This document shows positions 26,353 to 36,487 of a stretch of DNA of 64,000 nucleotides, piece by piece. Positions within the stretch are counted from its first letter, which is position 1. Every line of letters begins with the position of its first letter. Location of the stretch: the NCBI RefSeq assembly GCF_001729965.1, contig NZ_JRWK01000002.1, forward strand, positions 89,654 through 153,653, read 5' to 3'. Position numbers and translations under genes: made by a program. The DNA is from Methanosphaera sp. WGK6 (GTDB taxonomy: Archaea > Methanobacteriota > Methanobacteria > Methanobacteriales > Methanobacteriaceae). The notes below the pieces were generated by a model, which was not told the origin of the DNA, searched no databases, and was given only the letters and a program-made list of their open reading frames with translations.

Positions 26353-27498
26353 GTGAAATCTCTAATAAATAATAGCTTAGATTCAGAAGCTAATAATAAT
26401 TCAACAGAAAGACGCAACATATCTAATTCTAATGAAGAGGATATTAATCAAACATTATTACAATTTATAAATGAAAGTAGAGCAAAAATATTTGTTATAG
26501 GTGCTGGTGGAGCTGGAAATAACACTATTTCTCGTCTAGGTGAAATTGGTATTGAAGGTGCTGAAACAATATCTATAAACACTGATGCACAAGACTTATT
26601 CTACTGCAAATCTAAAGATAAAATATTAATTGGAAAAGAAACTTGTGGTGGACTAGGTGCTGGTGGAAGACCTGAAGTAGGAGAAGCTAGTGCTGAAGAA
26701 AGTGAAGAAGAAATAAAAAGAAGAGTAGATGGGGCTGACATGGTTTTTGTAACATGTGGTCTTGGTGGAGGAACAGGTACTGGATCTGCACCAGTAGTTA
26801 GTAGAATAGCACAAAAAAGTGGAGCATTAACTATTGCGGTAGTAACTATGCCATTTAGTGCAGAAGGAATTAAAAGAAGAGATAATGCTGAAAGAGGACT
26901 TGAAAAACTTCAAGAATCTGCAGATACAGTACTTGTAATTCCTAATGATAAATTATTAGAAGTAGCACCAAGTTTACCGATTAACAAAGCATTCATGGTT
27001 TCAGATGAATTATTAGGTAGAGCTGTAAAAGGAATCACTGAATTAATTACAAAACCAGGATTAGTAAGTCTTGATTTTGCAGATATTAAAAGTGTAATGA
27101 AAGATAGTGGAATGGCTATGATTGGTATGGGTGAATCTGATACTGGTGATAGGGCAGTAGAATCAGTTAATGAAGCTCTTAACAGCCCATTACTTGACTT
27201 AGATATATCTAATGCAAAAAGTGCTCTTGTTAATATAAGTGGTAGTAGTGATTTAACATTAAATGAAGCTGAAAAAATAGTACAAATAGTGGCAGATGAA
27301 CTTGATCCTGAAGCAAATATTATTTGGGGTACACAAATAGAAGATGATCTTGCAAATACAGTTCGAACTACTATTGTTATTGCAGGTGTAAATTCTCCAT
27401 CTATTATGGGTTCTAATGATTCACACAAAGAAAAAGCAAGGGGAGAAACACCAACACCGGACAATGATTTAGAAGAATTTATTGATGATGTATTCTAG
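26353..27498 (+). CDS. ftsZ: Cell division protein FtsZ
   Basis: FtsZ is the tubulin-like GTPase that forms the division ring. The 381-residue protein has a 45-residue disordered N-terminal extension rich in Asn and Ser, then [17 protein letters not shown], the tubulin signature [23 protein letters not shown], and an acidic C-terminal tail EEFIDDVF likely to bind partners. It begins with GTG, preceded by GAGGGTG with good spacing. secE and the ribosomal-protein cluster lie downstream on the same strand. Confidence 0.96.
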   Translation: MKSLINNSLDSEANNNSTERRNISNSNEEDINQTLLQFINESRAKIFVIGAGGAGNNTISRLGEIGIEGAETISINTDAQDLFYCKSKDKILIGKETCGGLGAGGRPEVGEASAEESEEEIKRRVDGADMVFVTCGLGGGTGTGSAPVVSRIAQKSGALTIAVVTMPFSAEGIKRRDNAERGLEKLQESADTVLVIPNDKLLEVAPSLPINKAFMVSDELLGRAVKGITELITKPGLVSLDFADIKSVMKDSGMAMIGMGESDTGDRAVESVNEALNSPLLDLDISNAKSALVNISGSSDLTLNEAEKIVQIVADELDPEANIIWGTQIEDDLANTVRTTIVIAGVNSPSIMGSNDSHKEKARGETPTPDNDLEEFIDDVF

Positions 27499-27787
27499 AC
27501 ATCTTCAGTTATTTTTTTATTCATTTATTTTATTATTTTTTTAATAAGAAATTTATTATCAATATCCTCAGATTATTTTATCTAAAATTAAAGAATTAAT
27601 TTATAATTTTTCAATTATATTCAAATAATAACCTATTTAAGATATACTTTGTTTTCCTGTTTTTTTTAAAAATAGTTAAATGGGGAAAATACAAAGCTTT
27701 ATTAATATAGAAATTAATAAATTATATATGATCCCTAAACTTAGGTTTTAAATTTTCTCATTTTGAATTTTTAATGCAGGTAGTAAT

Positions 27788-27973
27788 ATGAATATAAACA
27801 AAGAATCAGTACGTGGTTTTTTAAAACAATGTGAAAGAGTTCTAAGAATTTCAAAAAAACCTGATAATGAAGAATATAAAACTGTATCTAAAGTTACAGG
27901 CATTGGAATTATCATAATTGGTGTAATTGGATTCATAATAGCACTATTATCACAAGTAATATTTTACTCTTAA
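27788..27973 (+). CDS. secE: Protein translocase subunit SecE (Sec61 gamma)
   Basis: SecE is the small clamp subunit of the SecYEG/Sec61 channel. The 61-residue protein has an amphipathic N-terminal helix (VRGFLKQCERVLRISKKP) and one C-terminal membrane helix (IGIIIIGVIGFIIALLSQ), the usual archaeal form. It lies upstream of spt5 and rpl11, an order conserved in archaea and resembling the bacterial secE-nusG-rplK cluster. Confidence 0.95.
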   Translation: MNINKESVRGFLKQCERVLRISKKPDNEEYKTVSKVTGIGIIIIGVIGFIIALLSQVIFYS

Positions 27974-28093
27974 TTTTGTTTTATTAAATTACTAATAAAT
28001 GAATAAATAATCGAAATATTATTGTTAAATAATATTTAAGAATACAATGAATAAGATATATAATATCTTTTGAACAAGGATAAAAGTGAAAAT

Positions 28094-28537
28094 ATGTTTT
28101 ACGCAATGAGAGTAATTATTGGACAAGAAAAAAGTGTAGCTGCATTGTTAGCACAAAGTGTTAAACATGAAGATACTGGAATTTCTGCAATTCTATCTCC
28201 TGAGTCAATGCAAGGTTATATTTTTGTCGAATCTGATAAAGCATTAGATATGAGGCATCCTGCACTTAAGGTTCCTAACTTGAGAGGTTTAGTCGAAGGT
28301 GACGTGGATTTTGATGAGCTTAAATCATTTCTAAATCCTGAACCAGCAATGACCAATATTGCCAAAGGTAGTGTTGTTGAATTGACTTCAGGACCATTCA
28401 AAGGTGAAAAAGCAAAAGTAGTTAGACTTGATGAAGCTAAGGAAGACGTTGTTCTAGAATTAATAGAAGCAGCAGTTCCTATTCCTGTCACAGTAAAGGG
28501 TGACCAAATCAGATTAATACAAAAGGAGGCTGAATAG
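28094..28537 (+). CDS. spt5: Transcription elongation factor Spt5 (NusG)
   Basis: Spt5 binds the RNA polymerase clamp and increases processivity. The 147-residue protein has an NGN domain ([15 protein letters not shown] to FLNPEPAM) followed by a KOW domain ([19 protein letters not shown]). The ATG at 28094 was chosen because archaeal Spt5 begins at FYA and GTGA lies just before it; a TTG at 28070 in frame would add eight residues. Its TAG stop shares one base with the GTG start of rpl11, so they are coupled. Confidence 0.95.
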   Translation: MFYAMRVIIGQEKSVAALLAQSVKHEDTGISAILSPESMQGYIFVESDKALDMRHPALKVPNLRGLVEGDVDFDELKSFLNPEPAMTNIAKGSVVELTSGPFKGEKAKVVRLDEAKEDVVLELIEAAVPIPVTVKGDQIRLIQKEAE

Positions 28538-29019
28538 TGGCTAGTCAAACTATTGAAATCCTAGTGGAAGGTGGAAAAGCCACACCGGGACCACCTTTAG
28601 GTCCAGCTATAGGTCCATTAGGTATTAATATGATGCAAGTTGTTGAAGAAATCAATAAAAAAACTGCTGATTTTGATGGTATGAAAGTACCAGTAAAAAT
28701 AACTGCAGACCTCGATACAAAAGAATTTGAAGTATCTATAGGTACACCACCTACAACTGCTTTAGTTCTTGATGAATTAGGTATCGAAAGTGGTTCTCAT
28801 GAACCAGGTACTGAAGTAGCAGCTGATTTCTCAGTTGAACAAGCATTTAAAGTTGCAAGAATGAAATATGATGACTTACTTGCTAATGATTACAAACATG
28901 CAACAAAAGAAGTAATCGGTACATGTGTAAGTATGGGTATAAACGTTGAAGGTAAAGACGGACGTGAAACTCAAAAAGACATCGATAATGGAGATTATGA
29001 TGAAGTATTTACACAATAA
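28537..29019 (+). CDS. rpl11: 50S ribosomal protein L11
   Basis: L11 forms the base of the ribosomal GTPase stalk. The 160-residue protein starts at GTG, fixed by GGAGG inside the end of spt5. It contains [20 protein letters not shown], the rRNA- and thiostrepton-region signature, and ends with an acidic tail in the archaeal manner. It lies in the conserved spt5-rpl11-rpl1-rpl10-rpl12 order. Confidence 0.97.
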   Translation: MASQTIEILVEGGKATPGPPLGPAIGPLGINMMQVVEEINKKTADFDGMKVPVKITADLDTKEFEVSIGTPPTTALVLDELGIESGSHEPGTEVAADFSVEQAFKVARMKYDDLLANDYKHATKEVIGTCVSMGINVEGKDGRETQKDIDNGDYDEVFTQ

Positions 29020-29087
29020 ATACTTTAAATAATTTTTTATTTCATGAAGTAACATTTATTTATTTAATATTAATCAAACGATTAGGC

Positions 29088-29099
29088 TTTAAATATAAA
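29088..29099 (+). promoter_or_regulatory. TATA box of the rpl1-rpl10 unit
   Basis: TTTAAATATAAA lies in the 167-bp rpl11-rpl1 spacer, about 90 bases before the rpl1 ATG. It predicts a transcript with a leader of about 60 bases, so rpl1 can be expressed apart from rpl11. Confidence 0.5.
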
Positions 29100-29186
29100 A
29101 ATTTTATACAATGTACATAGTACATAATTTATTTACACGTTGAACTAGATTTATGAATTTAAATCTTGTTCTTTGGAGGAAATTGA

Positions 29187-29825
29187 ATGACACAAGTAAT
29201 TGAAGAAGCAGTGAAGAAGGTTAAAGAAGAATCTAAACCGAGAAACTTCACACAGTCTATAGATGTGGTCATAACCATCAACGATTTAGACATAAATAAA
29301 CCAGAAAACCGTTTAGATGAAGAAGTGCTTCTCCCTAATGGACGTGGAAAAGATATTAAAATTGCAGTTATTGCTGAAGGTGAATTAGCTTACCAAGCAG
29401 AACAAGCAGGCGCAGATATCGTAATTAACAAAGAAAAATTAGAAGAATATGGTAAAAACAGACCAGAAGCTAAAAAATTAGCAAATTCTTATGATTTCTT
29501 TGTAGCACAAACTGATTTAATGCCAACTGTTGGTAGATTCTTAGGTCCAGTATTAGGTCCAAGGAAAAAAATGCCTAAACCAATTCCAGCAAGTGCAAAT
29601 CCAGAAGTTATATTAGGAAGACTTAGAAGTACTATAAAAATAAGAGTGAAAGACCAACCTATTATACAATCTATTGTAGGATCAGAAAATATGACTGAAG
29701 CAGAAGTTGCTGAAAATATCGATGCTATAATGGATGTACTTGATCGTAAATTAGAAAAAGGTTCTAAACAGATCAAATCAATGTATTTAAAAACTACAAT
29801 GGGACCTGTAACGAGGGTGATCTAG
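29187..29825 (+). CDS. rpl1: 50S ribosomal protein L1
   Basis: L1 forms the mobile stalk at the tRNA exit site and binds 23S rRNA. The 212-residue protein has [15 protein letters not shown], the [13 protein letters not shown] segment and the signature [22 protein letters not shown] precedes the ATG. The first codons carry a hairpin matching the L1 autoregulatory mRNA site (separate entry). The TAG stop abuts the ATG of rpl10 with no gap. Confidence 0.97.
   Translation: MTQVIEEAVKKVKEESKPRNFTQSIDVVITINDLDINKPENRLDEEVLLPNGRGKDIKIAVIAEGELAYQAEQAGADIVINKEKLEEYGKNRPEAKKLANSYDFFVAQTDLMPTVGRFLGPVLGPRKKMPKPIPASANPEVILGRLRSTIKIRVKDQPIIQSIVGSENMTEAEVAENIDAIMDVLDRKLEKGSKQIKSMYLKTTMGPVTRVI
29211..29251 (+). 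promoter_or_regulatory. L1 protein-binding autoregulatory hairpin inside rpl1
   Basis: The bases form GTGAAG-AA-GGTT-(13-base loop)-AACC-GAGAAA-CTTCAC: a six-base outer stem, an asymmetric internal loop with AA opposite GAGAAA, and a four-base inner stem. This equals the layout I recall for the Methanococcus vannielii L1 mRNA site, which also contains CCGAGAAACUUCAC and sits about 25-30 bases after the start. Here it begins 24 bases after the first base of the ATG. L1 protein in excess is expected to bind and block its own translation. The comparison is from memory. Confidence 0.75.
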
Positions 29826-30821
29826 ATGAATCACGTTGCAGATTGGAAAAAAGAAAAAGTAGCTGAATTAGAAGATTTAACTAATGCTCATGAAATAGTT
29901 GGTATTGTAAACTTAGCTGATATTCCAGCAAAACAATTACAAACTATGAGAAAATCTTTAGGTGATAAAGCAATTTTAAAAATGTCACGTAAAAACTTTA
30001 TTAAAATTGCATTAGAAAACGCTGAAAAAGAGGTAGTTGAAGATTTAAGCAACTACCTCGAAGGTCAACCAGCAATGGTCTTCACAGAAACAAATCCTTT
30101 CAAACTATTTAAAATATTAGAAGATAGTAAAACGGAAGCTCCAGCAAAAGCTGGAAGTATAGCTCCAGCGGATATCGTAGTTCCAGCAGGAGATACATCT
30201 TTCCCACCAGGTCCAATTCTTGGTGAATTACAACAAGCAGGTATTCCTGCAAAAATTGATAAAGGAAAAATTGTTGTAACAGACGACGCTACTGTTGTTG
30301 AAGAAGGCAATGAAATTCCTAAAAACGTTGCAGATATCTTAACAAAACTTGAAATTCACCCTATGGAAGTGGGAATAGATCTACTAGCAGTTTGTGAAGG
30401 AGACACAATATATACCGCTGATGTTTTAGCAATTGATGAAGAAGAAACTATTCAAATTATTGCAACAGCATATCAAAGTGCACTTAACTTATCAGTTTAT
30501 GCAGGTATATACAACAGCGAATCTACCCCTGTAATTATACAAAATGCAGCTAGAGACGCATTAAACTTAGCTATAAATGCTAATATATTAACTTCTGAAA
30601 CAACTGATAAAATATTATCTAAAGCTTACTTACAAATGTTAGCAGTAGCAGGTAAATTATCTGCAGAAGCATTAGATGATGAACTTAATGAAAAATTAAG
30701 TTCTCAAGCTACAGCAGCTCCTGCAGCAGCTCCTGTTGAAGATAATACAGAAGAACCTGAAGAGGAAGAAGAAGAGGAAGAAGCACCTGCAGCAGCAGGT
30801 CTTGGAGCTCTCTTTGGATAG
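29826..30821 (+). CDS. rpl10: 50S ribosomal protein L10 (acidic protein P0)
   Basis: P0 anchors the L12 dimers on 23S rRNA. The 331-residue protein has the N-terminal rRNA-binding domain ([31 protein letters not shown]), an inserted domain typical of archaea, the L12-binding helices, and an Ala/Glu-rich tail ending AAGLGALFG. The same end is found in L12, the conserved site for translational GTPases. It starts immediately after the rpl1 stop. Confidence 0.97.
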   Translation: MNHVADWKKEKVAELEDLTNAHEIVGIVNLADIPAKQLQTMRKSLGDKAILKMSRKNFIKIALENAEKEVVEDLSNYLEGQPAMVFTETNPFKLFKILEDSKTEAPAKAGSIAPADIVVPAGDTSFPPGPILGELQQAGIPAKIDKGKIVVTDDATVVEEGNEIPKNVADILTKLEIHPMEVGIDLLAVCEGDTIYTADVLAIDEEETIQIIATAYQSALNLSVYAGIYNSESTPVIIQNAARDALNLAINANILTSETTDKILSKAYLQMLAVAGKLSAEALDDELNEKLSSQATAAPAAAPVEDNTEEPEEEEEEEEAPAAAGLGALFG

Positions 30822-30876
30822 ACTTTAAAGGTACTAGTAAAACGGAAACTAACTAATCTTGAAAGCAATTTGAGAT

Positions 30877-30890
30877 TATATTTATAAAAA
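30877..30890 (+). promoter_or_regulatory. TATA-like element upstream of rpl12
   Basis: TTATATTTATAAAA lies about 65-75 bases before the rpl12 ATG, in the 131-bp spacer after rpl10. It may give L12, needed in several copies per ribosome, an extra transcript. AT-rich context limits certainty. Confidence 0.4.
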
Positions 30891-30952
30891 ATTAAAAAGA
30901 TAAATTGTATTTATTAAAATACATATAAATTAAATTAAAAAGGTGTATTAAC

Positions 30953-31252
30953 ATGGAATACGTATACGCAGCATTATTATTAAACGCAACTGAAAAAGAT
31001 ATTAACGAAGAAAATGTTACAGCTGTATTATCTGCAGCTGGAGTAGAAGTAGATGACGCAAGAGTAAAAGCTTTAATCGCATCATTAGAAGATGTAGATA
31101 TTGAAGAAGCAATCGCAACAGCAGCAGTAGCAGCTCCTGCAGCAGCTGCAGCACCTGTAGCAGAAGAAGCAGCTGAAGAAGAAGTTGTTGAAGAAGAAGA
31201 GGAAGAAGAAGAAGAAGCAGCAGCAGCTGGATTAGGTGCTCTCTTCGGATAA
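30953..31252 (+). CDS. rpl12: 50S ribosomal protein L12 (P1-type)
   Basis: This 99-residue acidic stalk protein has an N-terminal dimerisation region ([17 protein letters not shown]), an Ala-rich hinge (about residues 60-80) and an acidic tail of Glu runs ending GLGALFG, as in P0. AAGGTG precedes ATG. It is not related to bacterial L7/L12. A long T-rich terminator follows. Confidence 0.97.
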   Translation: MEYVYAALLLNATEKDINEENVTAVLSAAGVEVDDARVKALIASLEDVDIEEAIATAAVAAPAAAAAPVAEEAAEEEVVEEEEEEEEEAAAAGLGALFG

Positions 31253-31260
31253 GTAATTTA

Positions 31261-31290
31261 TCCTTTCTTTCTTTTTAATTTTTTTTATTA
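31261..31290 (+). terminator. T-rich terminator after rpl12
   Basis: Pyrimidine runs with T5 and T8 tracts start eight bases after the rpl12 stop, with no hairpin, as usual for archaeal termination at the end of the ribosomal stalk cluster. Confidence 0.5.
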
Positions 31291-31521
31291 ATTTCTAATT
31301 TTATTTTATAGAGTATTTTTTTGTCAATAGTATATTTTTTTTTATTCTATATTTACGCTATTTTTATCTTATTTTCATGATTTATGATTACTTTTTTATA
31401 TTATAACGAAGAGAAATTTAATCATAATAAATAAATATAAAAATTAATTATGTTTATTTCAATTATTTAAAATAATTAATATATAATTTATTTTCAAAAA
31501 AATTATTTAAGTGAATTTTTT

Positions 31522-34233
31522 ATGACTTATGAACTTGAACAATTAGGATATAAGAAACAAGTCTGTCAAAAATGTGGAAATACTTTCTGGTCTATTCGTG
31601 AAAGATCAACGTGTGGAGATGCTCCATGTGATGAATATGAATTTATTGGAAATCCAGTGACAGATAAGCAATATGATTTAATGGGAATACAAAAGAAATT
31701 TAAAGGTTTCTTTAAAGATCATGGTCATACTCCAATAGACAGATATCCTGTTTTAGCTAAACGATGGAGAAATGATGTATTTCTTGTAGGAGCTACAATT
31801 TATGATTTCCAACCATGGGTAACTAGTGGTATGGTAAGACCTCCTGCAAATCCTTTGACTATTGCGCAACCGTCTATTCGATTGAACGATGTAGATAATG
31901 TGGGAAGAACTGGAAGACATATGACTTGTTTTACTATGGGTGCACATCATGCATTTAACAGTGTAGAAAATGATGTATACTGGAAAAATGAAACATTAAG
32001 GTATTGTCATGACTTTTTAGTAAGTATTGGAATCAATCCTGAAGAAATTACTTATATTGAATCCTGGTGGAAAGGAGGGGGTAATGAAGGTCCTTCATTT
32101 GAAATATGTGCTCATGGAGTAGAACTTGCCACATTAGTTTTTATTCAATATGCAACAACAAAAGATGGTCTTAAAGAAATACCTTTAAGAATTGTGGATA
32201 CAGGTTACGGTTTAGAACGAATTGCATGGGTAAGTCAAGGAACACCAACAGCTTATGATGCAACATTTGGTCCTGTTATTAATAAATTAACTGATATAAG
32301 TGGAGTTGAATTAGATACTGAAATTTTATCAGAAAATGCTCGTATTGCAGGTATGATGGATATTGAAGATATATCTGATTTAAAACTTTTACGTAAAAAA
32401 GTAGCTGATAAATTATCTTTAGATCCTGATGTACTTAAAAAAGCAACTGATCCAATGGAAGCAATTTACATTGTTGCAGATCATACTAGATGTTTAAGTT
32501 TCATGTTAGCTGATGGAATTATTCCATCAAATGTAAAAGAAGGTTATCTTGCAAGATTAGTTCTAAGACGTACAGTTAAATATATGAATGAATTAGGTCT
32601 TAATGAATCATTATCGGATATAATGAAAATGCAAGTAGATTTCTTATCAAAAACATATCCTGAGATAAATGATAATAAAGAGCATATAATTAATATAACT
32701 GATTTAGAAGAAGAAAGATATCATACAACTTTAAGAAAAGGGGAAAATCTTGTAAAAAGATCAATTAAAACTCTTAAAAAGGAAAATAAAACATCTTTTC
32801 CTAATGATATGTTAATTAATTTCTATGATTCTCATGGTATACCTCCAGAAACAGTAGAATCTATATCTAATGAAAATGATTTTGATGCAAATATACCAGA
32901 TAACTTTTATACTCAAATAGCAGCTGCTCATGAAGAAGAAGTTGATGAAGAAAAAGAACAATTAGAACTTGATTTTCCTAAAACAAAATTATTATTTTAT
33001 GATAATTTAAAACAAAGAGAATTCACAGCAAATGTACTAGGAGTAGTTGATTCTAATAAAATTATTCTTGATCAAACAATATACTATCCAGAAGGTGGAG
33101 GACAACCATCTGATGAAGGTACTATAACACGAAAAGATGGTACAATATTAAACATAATATATGCTGAGAAAATTGATGATATAGTATTACATCATGTAGC
33201 CAAAGAAGACATATCTAAATTAGAAAATATTGTTGGTGAAGAAATTAATGGTGAAATTGATGCATTACGTAGAGATTTACTGACTAGAAACCATACAGCT
33301 ACACATATAGTAATTTCATCTGCTAGAAAAGTTCTTGGAAAACATATTTGGCAAGCAGGTGCACAAAAAGGACTTGATAAAACAAGAATTGATTTATCTC
33401 ATTATAAACGAGTAAGTCATGAAGAACTTCAACAAATTGAAGCACTAGCTAATAAAAGAGTTCAAGAAAACTATCCTGTTAACATAAAATGGTATGATAG
33501 GACTGATGCTGAACGTAAATATGGGTTTAGATTATATCAGGGAGGAATAGTTCCAGGTAAAAATATACGTGTAGTGGAAATTCCAGGTATTGATGTAGAA
33601 GCATGTGCAGGAACGCACTGTGAAAGTACTGGTGAAATAGGGGTAATTAAATTACTAAGAACTGAAAGAGTACAAGATGGTGTTGAAAGATTAGAATATG
33701 CAGTATCTGATTCTGGAGTTAAAAAAATACAAGAAACTGATGATATTTTAAAAGATAGTAGTGAAATATTTGGAGTAGATGCTGAACAATTACCAAAAAC
33801 ATGTAATAGATTCTTTACAGAATGGAAAGAACAACAAAAAACTATTAAATCACTTGAAAAACAATTAGCAGAAGCTAAAATATTTTTACTTAAAAATGAT
33901 GTTGAAGAGATTAATGGTTATAAAATAATTACACAAGTATTAGATGTAGAACCTGGTCAATTAAGAGAAATTGCTATTAATTTAGTTGAAAAAGATGAAA
34001 TTGCTGATATTGCAATTGTAATTAATAATAATGGTAATATTGTAGCATCATCTAATGATAAAATACTTGATAGGGGTATGAAAATGGGTGATGTAATTAA
34101 TGATATTGGTAAATTCCTTGGAGGTAGGGGTGGAGGAAAACCTACACTTGCACAAGGAGCAAAAATGACAAATCTTGATAAACAAGATGATGCATTTAAT
34201 GCGATAAAAGATCAAATTAGAAGTTGGAATTAA
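31522..34233 (+). CDS. alaS: Alanyl-tRNA synthetase, archaeal type
   Basis: This enzyme charges tRNA-Ala and edits mischarged Ser or Gly. The 903-residue protein starts with an archaeal N-terminal zinc-like Cys region (CQKCGNTFW). It has class II core segments (YPVLAKRWRNDVFLVGA, RHMTCFTMGAHHAF, GYGLERIAW), the editing-domain zinc motifs HTATH and CAGTHCEST, and the C-terminal GGRGGGKPTLAQG of the oligomerisation domain. Full length is normal. AGTGA precedes ATG. A tRNA-Ala gene is also in this window. Confidence 0.97.
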   Translation: MTYELEQLGYKKQVCQKCGNTFWSIRERSTCGDAPCDEYEFIGNPVTDKQYDLMGIQKKFKGFFKDHGHTPIDRYPVLAKRWRNDVFLVGATIYDFQPWVTSGMVRPPANPLTIAQPSIRLNDVDNVGRTGRHMTCFTMGAHHAFNSVENDVYWKNETLRYCHDFLVSIGINPEEITYIESWWKGGGNEGPSFEICAHGVELATLVFIQYATTKDGLKEIPLRIVDTGYGLERIAWVSQGTPTAYDATFGPVINKLTDISGVELDTEILSENARIAGMMDIEDISDLKLLRKKVADKLSLDPDVLKKATDPMEAIYIVADHTRCLSFMLADGIIPSNVKEGYLARLVLRRTVKYMNELGLNESLSDIMKMQVDFLSKTYPEINDNKEHIINITDLEEERYHTTLRKGENLVKRSIKTLKKENKTSFPNDMLINFYDSHGIPPETVESISNENDFDANIPDNFYTQIAAAHEEEVDEEKEQLELDFPKTKLLFYDNLKQREFTANVLGVVDSNKIILDQTIYYPEGGGQPSDEGTITRKDGTILNIIYAEKIDDIVLHHVAKEDISKLENIVGEEINGEIDALRRDLLTRNHTATHIVISSARKVLGKHIWQAGAQKGLDKTRIDLSHYKRVSHEELQQIEALANKRVQENYPVNIKWYDRTDAERKYGFRLYQGGIVPGKNIRVVEIPGIDVEACAGTHCESTGEIGVIKLLRTERVQDGVERLEYAVSDSGVKKIQETDDILKDSSEIFGVDAEQLPKTCNRFFTEWKEQQKTIKSLEKQLAEAKIFLLKNDVEEINGYKIITQVLDVEPGQLREIAINLVEKDEIADIAIVINNNGNIVASSNDKILDRGMKMGDVINDIGKFLGGRGGGKPTLAQGAKMTNLDKQDDAFNAIKDQIRSWN

Positions 34234-34406
34234 TTTTTTTCAACATTTATTTTTTTTAATTTTTTTATAATACACTAAATATAATAAAAAGTATAAGTAA
34301 TTAAATTCTATTTTAAGTTTTTCAATTTAATTATTTAAACTACAAGTGAAGCTATTTTTTAGAAAAAAACTTAGCTTTGTGTTATACATATAGTAAGAGT
34401 GGAAAT

Positions 34407-35657
34407 ATGACAAAAACTTTAGAAGATATTCAGAAGAAATTAGATTCAGGAGATGCAATAGTTTTAACTGCTGAAGAACTTAAAACTAAATTAAGAAATG
34501 ATGAAGAAGTTACATTAGATGATGTTGATGTTGTAACTTGTGGTACTAGTGGAGTTATGTCTGGTACAACAGCATTATTCCATATTCAGGTAACAGAACC
34601 TGGAGCATTTAATAAAGCAAAAGAAGTCTATCTCAATGGAATACCTGCATATCCTGGACCTTGTCCTAATGAATTATTAGGGTCTGTTGATGTAATATTA
34701 TATGGTACTAATCATAGTGAAACTATTGATGAATATGGTGGTGGATTTTTAATAAAAGATTTGCTTTCAGGTAAAGAAATTGAAGTAAAAATTGTGGATA
34801 TAGAGAATAATGAATTTACTAAAAGAATTACATTAAATGAAATTCCTTATGCTAGGATGATTGGTACAAGAATGGCATTTAAAAATTATAATTCATTCAC
34901 AAATCCTCAACCAGGAGCACAAAAATCAATATTCAACGTTTCACCAATGGAAGGACCATATAATTCATATTCTTTTTCAGGATGTGGGGATGTCAATCCA
35001 TTAGCTAATGATCCAGAACAAGCTGTTATAGGACCTGAAACAAAAATATTATTAAATGGTGCTCAAGGAGTAATTATTGATAATGGTACTAGAAGTTCTT
35101 CAGAAAAGCCAAACCTATTATTAACTGCAGATATAAAAGATATGAATTCATATTATGTTGGTGGTTATAAAACAGGTATGGGTCCTGAAGTATTTGATTC
35201 TGTAGCAATACCAATACCCGTACTTAATGAAGATATTTTAAATAACTTGAAAGTACTTAATAAGGATATTCAATTACCTGTATGTGATATTCATGGAAGA
35301 CATTTACCAATAGATACTGTAGATTATACTATGTGGGATGGGGATATAGAATATAGACCTACAGTAGATGTATCTAAATGTTTTAATTGTATTCCATGTC
35401 TTCCAAATATTTATTGTCCTGTAAATGCATATAGTAAAGATAAAACAATTGATACAGAATTATGTTATGGGTGTGGATATTGTGCAACTGTATGTCCAAG
35501 AGGTGTTCCTAGTATTAAAATGGGATCTATAAAGATTGAATCTGAAGATAAAGAAAGAAATATTCCTGTAACTTGTAGGCAATCGGATAAAAAACGTGCA
35601 ATGGAAATAGCTGATGAACTTAAGAAAGCAATACTGGATGGTTCATTTAAATTATAA
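34407..35657 (+). CDS. DUF39/HcyS-type sulfurtransferase with ferredoxin domain (methanogenesis marker 16)
   Basis: This 416-residue protein of the DUF39 family is fused to a C-terminal two-cluster ferredoxin, known as methanogenesis marker protein 16. DUF39 proteins convert aspartate semialdehyde to homocysteine in methanogens. The DUF39 part has VVTCGTSGVMSGTTALFH, GPCPNELLGS and SFSGCGDVNPL. The ferredoxin part has CFNCIPCLPNIYCPVNA and CYGCGYCATVCPRG. An in-frame start at 34377 would add ten residues; the ATG at 34407 (MTKTLEDIQKK), preceded by AGAGTGG, is preferred. It stands alone after alaS. Homocysteine would feed metE, also in this window. Confidence 0.85.
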   Translation: MTKTLEDIQKKLDSGDAIVLTAEELKTKLRNDEEVTLDDVDVVTCGTSGVMSGTTALFHIQVTEPGAFNKAKEVYLNGIPAYPGPCPNELLGSVDVILYGTNHSETIDEYGGGFLIKDLLSGKEIEVKIVDIENNEFTKRITLNEIPYARMIGTRMAFKNYNSFTNPQPGAQKSIFNVSPMEGPYNSYSFSGCGDVNPLANDPEQAVIGPETKILLNGAQGVIIDNGTRSSSEKPNLLLTADIKDMNSYYVGGYKTGMGPEVFDSVAIPIPVLNEDILNNLKVLNKDIQLPVCDIHGRHLPIDTVDYTMWDGDIEYRPTVDVSKCFNCIPCLPNIYCPVNAYSKDKTIDTELCYGCGYCATVCPRGVPSIKMGSIKIESEDKERNIPVTCRQSDKKRAMEIADELKKAILDGSFKL

Positions 35658-35696
35658 TCTCCTTTTTCATTCTTTTTTTTATTTTTTTAATCAATG

Positions 35697-35707
35697 TTTA
35701 TATATAA
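35697..35707 (+). promoter_or_regulatory. TATA box of the HAD gene (leaderless transcript)
   Basis: TTTATATATAA is centred about 30 bases before the ATG at 35732, with no Shine-Dalgarno between. Transcription would start at or within a few bases of the start codon. Confidence 0.45.
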
Positions 35708-35731
35708 ATTAAAAATTATAATATATAATAT

Positions 35732-36412
35732 ATGATTCGAGCAGTATTTTTTGATATGGATGATACATTATATGATACATCAGGATTTGCAGCTATTGCA
35801 CGTAGGGCTGCAGTTAAATCAATGGTTCATAATGGACTTAAATGTACTGAAGATGAAGGTTATGAATGTTTAATGGAAATTATCAAAGAAAAAGGTTCTA
35901 ATTATAATAAACATTTTAATATTTTAACAAAGAAGATTAATGGTGAAGAAGATCCCTTAATTATAGTAAATGGGATAATTACATATCATAATACAAAATT
36001 TGCTATGTTAAAATTAGAACCGGAATGTTTTTCAATTTTATTATATTTGAAAAGTAAGGGATATAAGGTTGGACTCATAACTAATGGAAAGGAAATAAAA
36101 CAATGGGAAAAATTAGTACGATTAGGAGTATATCCTTTTTTTGATGTTGTTGTTACATCAGAATCTGTTGGTGTAGAAAAACCTGATGCAAAAATATTTG
36201 AAATAGCTATGGAAAAATTAGGTGTGACTGAAGGAACATCATTGATGATTGGAAATAATTTTGATGTAGATATTATGGGTGCATATAATGCAGGTATTCA
36301 AAGTATGTTAATTAATTCAAAAATAACTGAAAATCAACAAAAAAAGTTAGATGAATTAAATTATCATGTTAAAGAATTAAATTCATTAATTAGTTTAATG
36401 AATATATTATAA
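35732..36412 (+). CDS. HAD superfamily hydrolase
   Basis: This 226-residue phosphatase-like protein starts with the catalytic VFFDMDDTLYD (nucleophile and acid/base Asp). It continues with a helical cap, GLITNG (motif II), VGVEKPDAKIF (motif III Lys) and MIGNNFDVDIMGA (motif IV acidic residues). It resembles archaeal HAD members annotated as sugar-phosphate or glyceraldehyde-3-phosphate phosphatases, but the substrate is unknown. Confidence 0.9.
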   Translation: MIRAVFFDMDDTLYDTSGFAAIARRAAVKSMVHNGLKCTEDEGYECLMEIIKEKGSNYNKHFNILTKKINGEEDPLIIVNGIITYHNTKFAMLKLEPECFSILLYLKSKGYKVGLITNGKEIKQWEKLVRLGVYPFFDVVVTSESVGVEKPDAKIFEIAMEKLGVTEGTSLMIGNNFDVDIMGAYNAGIQSMLINSKITENQQKKLDELNYHVKELNSLISLMNIL

Positions 36413-36487
36413 TTGGTAAATGATATGTTGTTTTGATATAAATATATTATAATTTCGTAAATTTAGTAATTTTGATGGAGGTTGTGT

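Noticed and set aside
26910..27464. Open frame of 184 codons antisense to ftsZ
   Set aside because: It is a shadow of a conserved gene, with no Shine-Dalgarno and low-complexity content.
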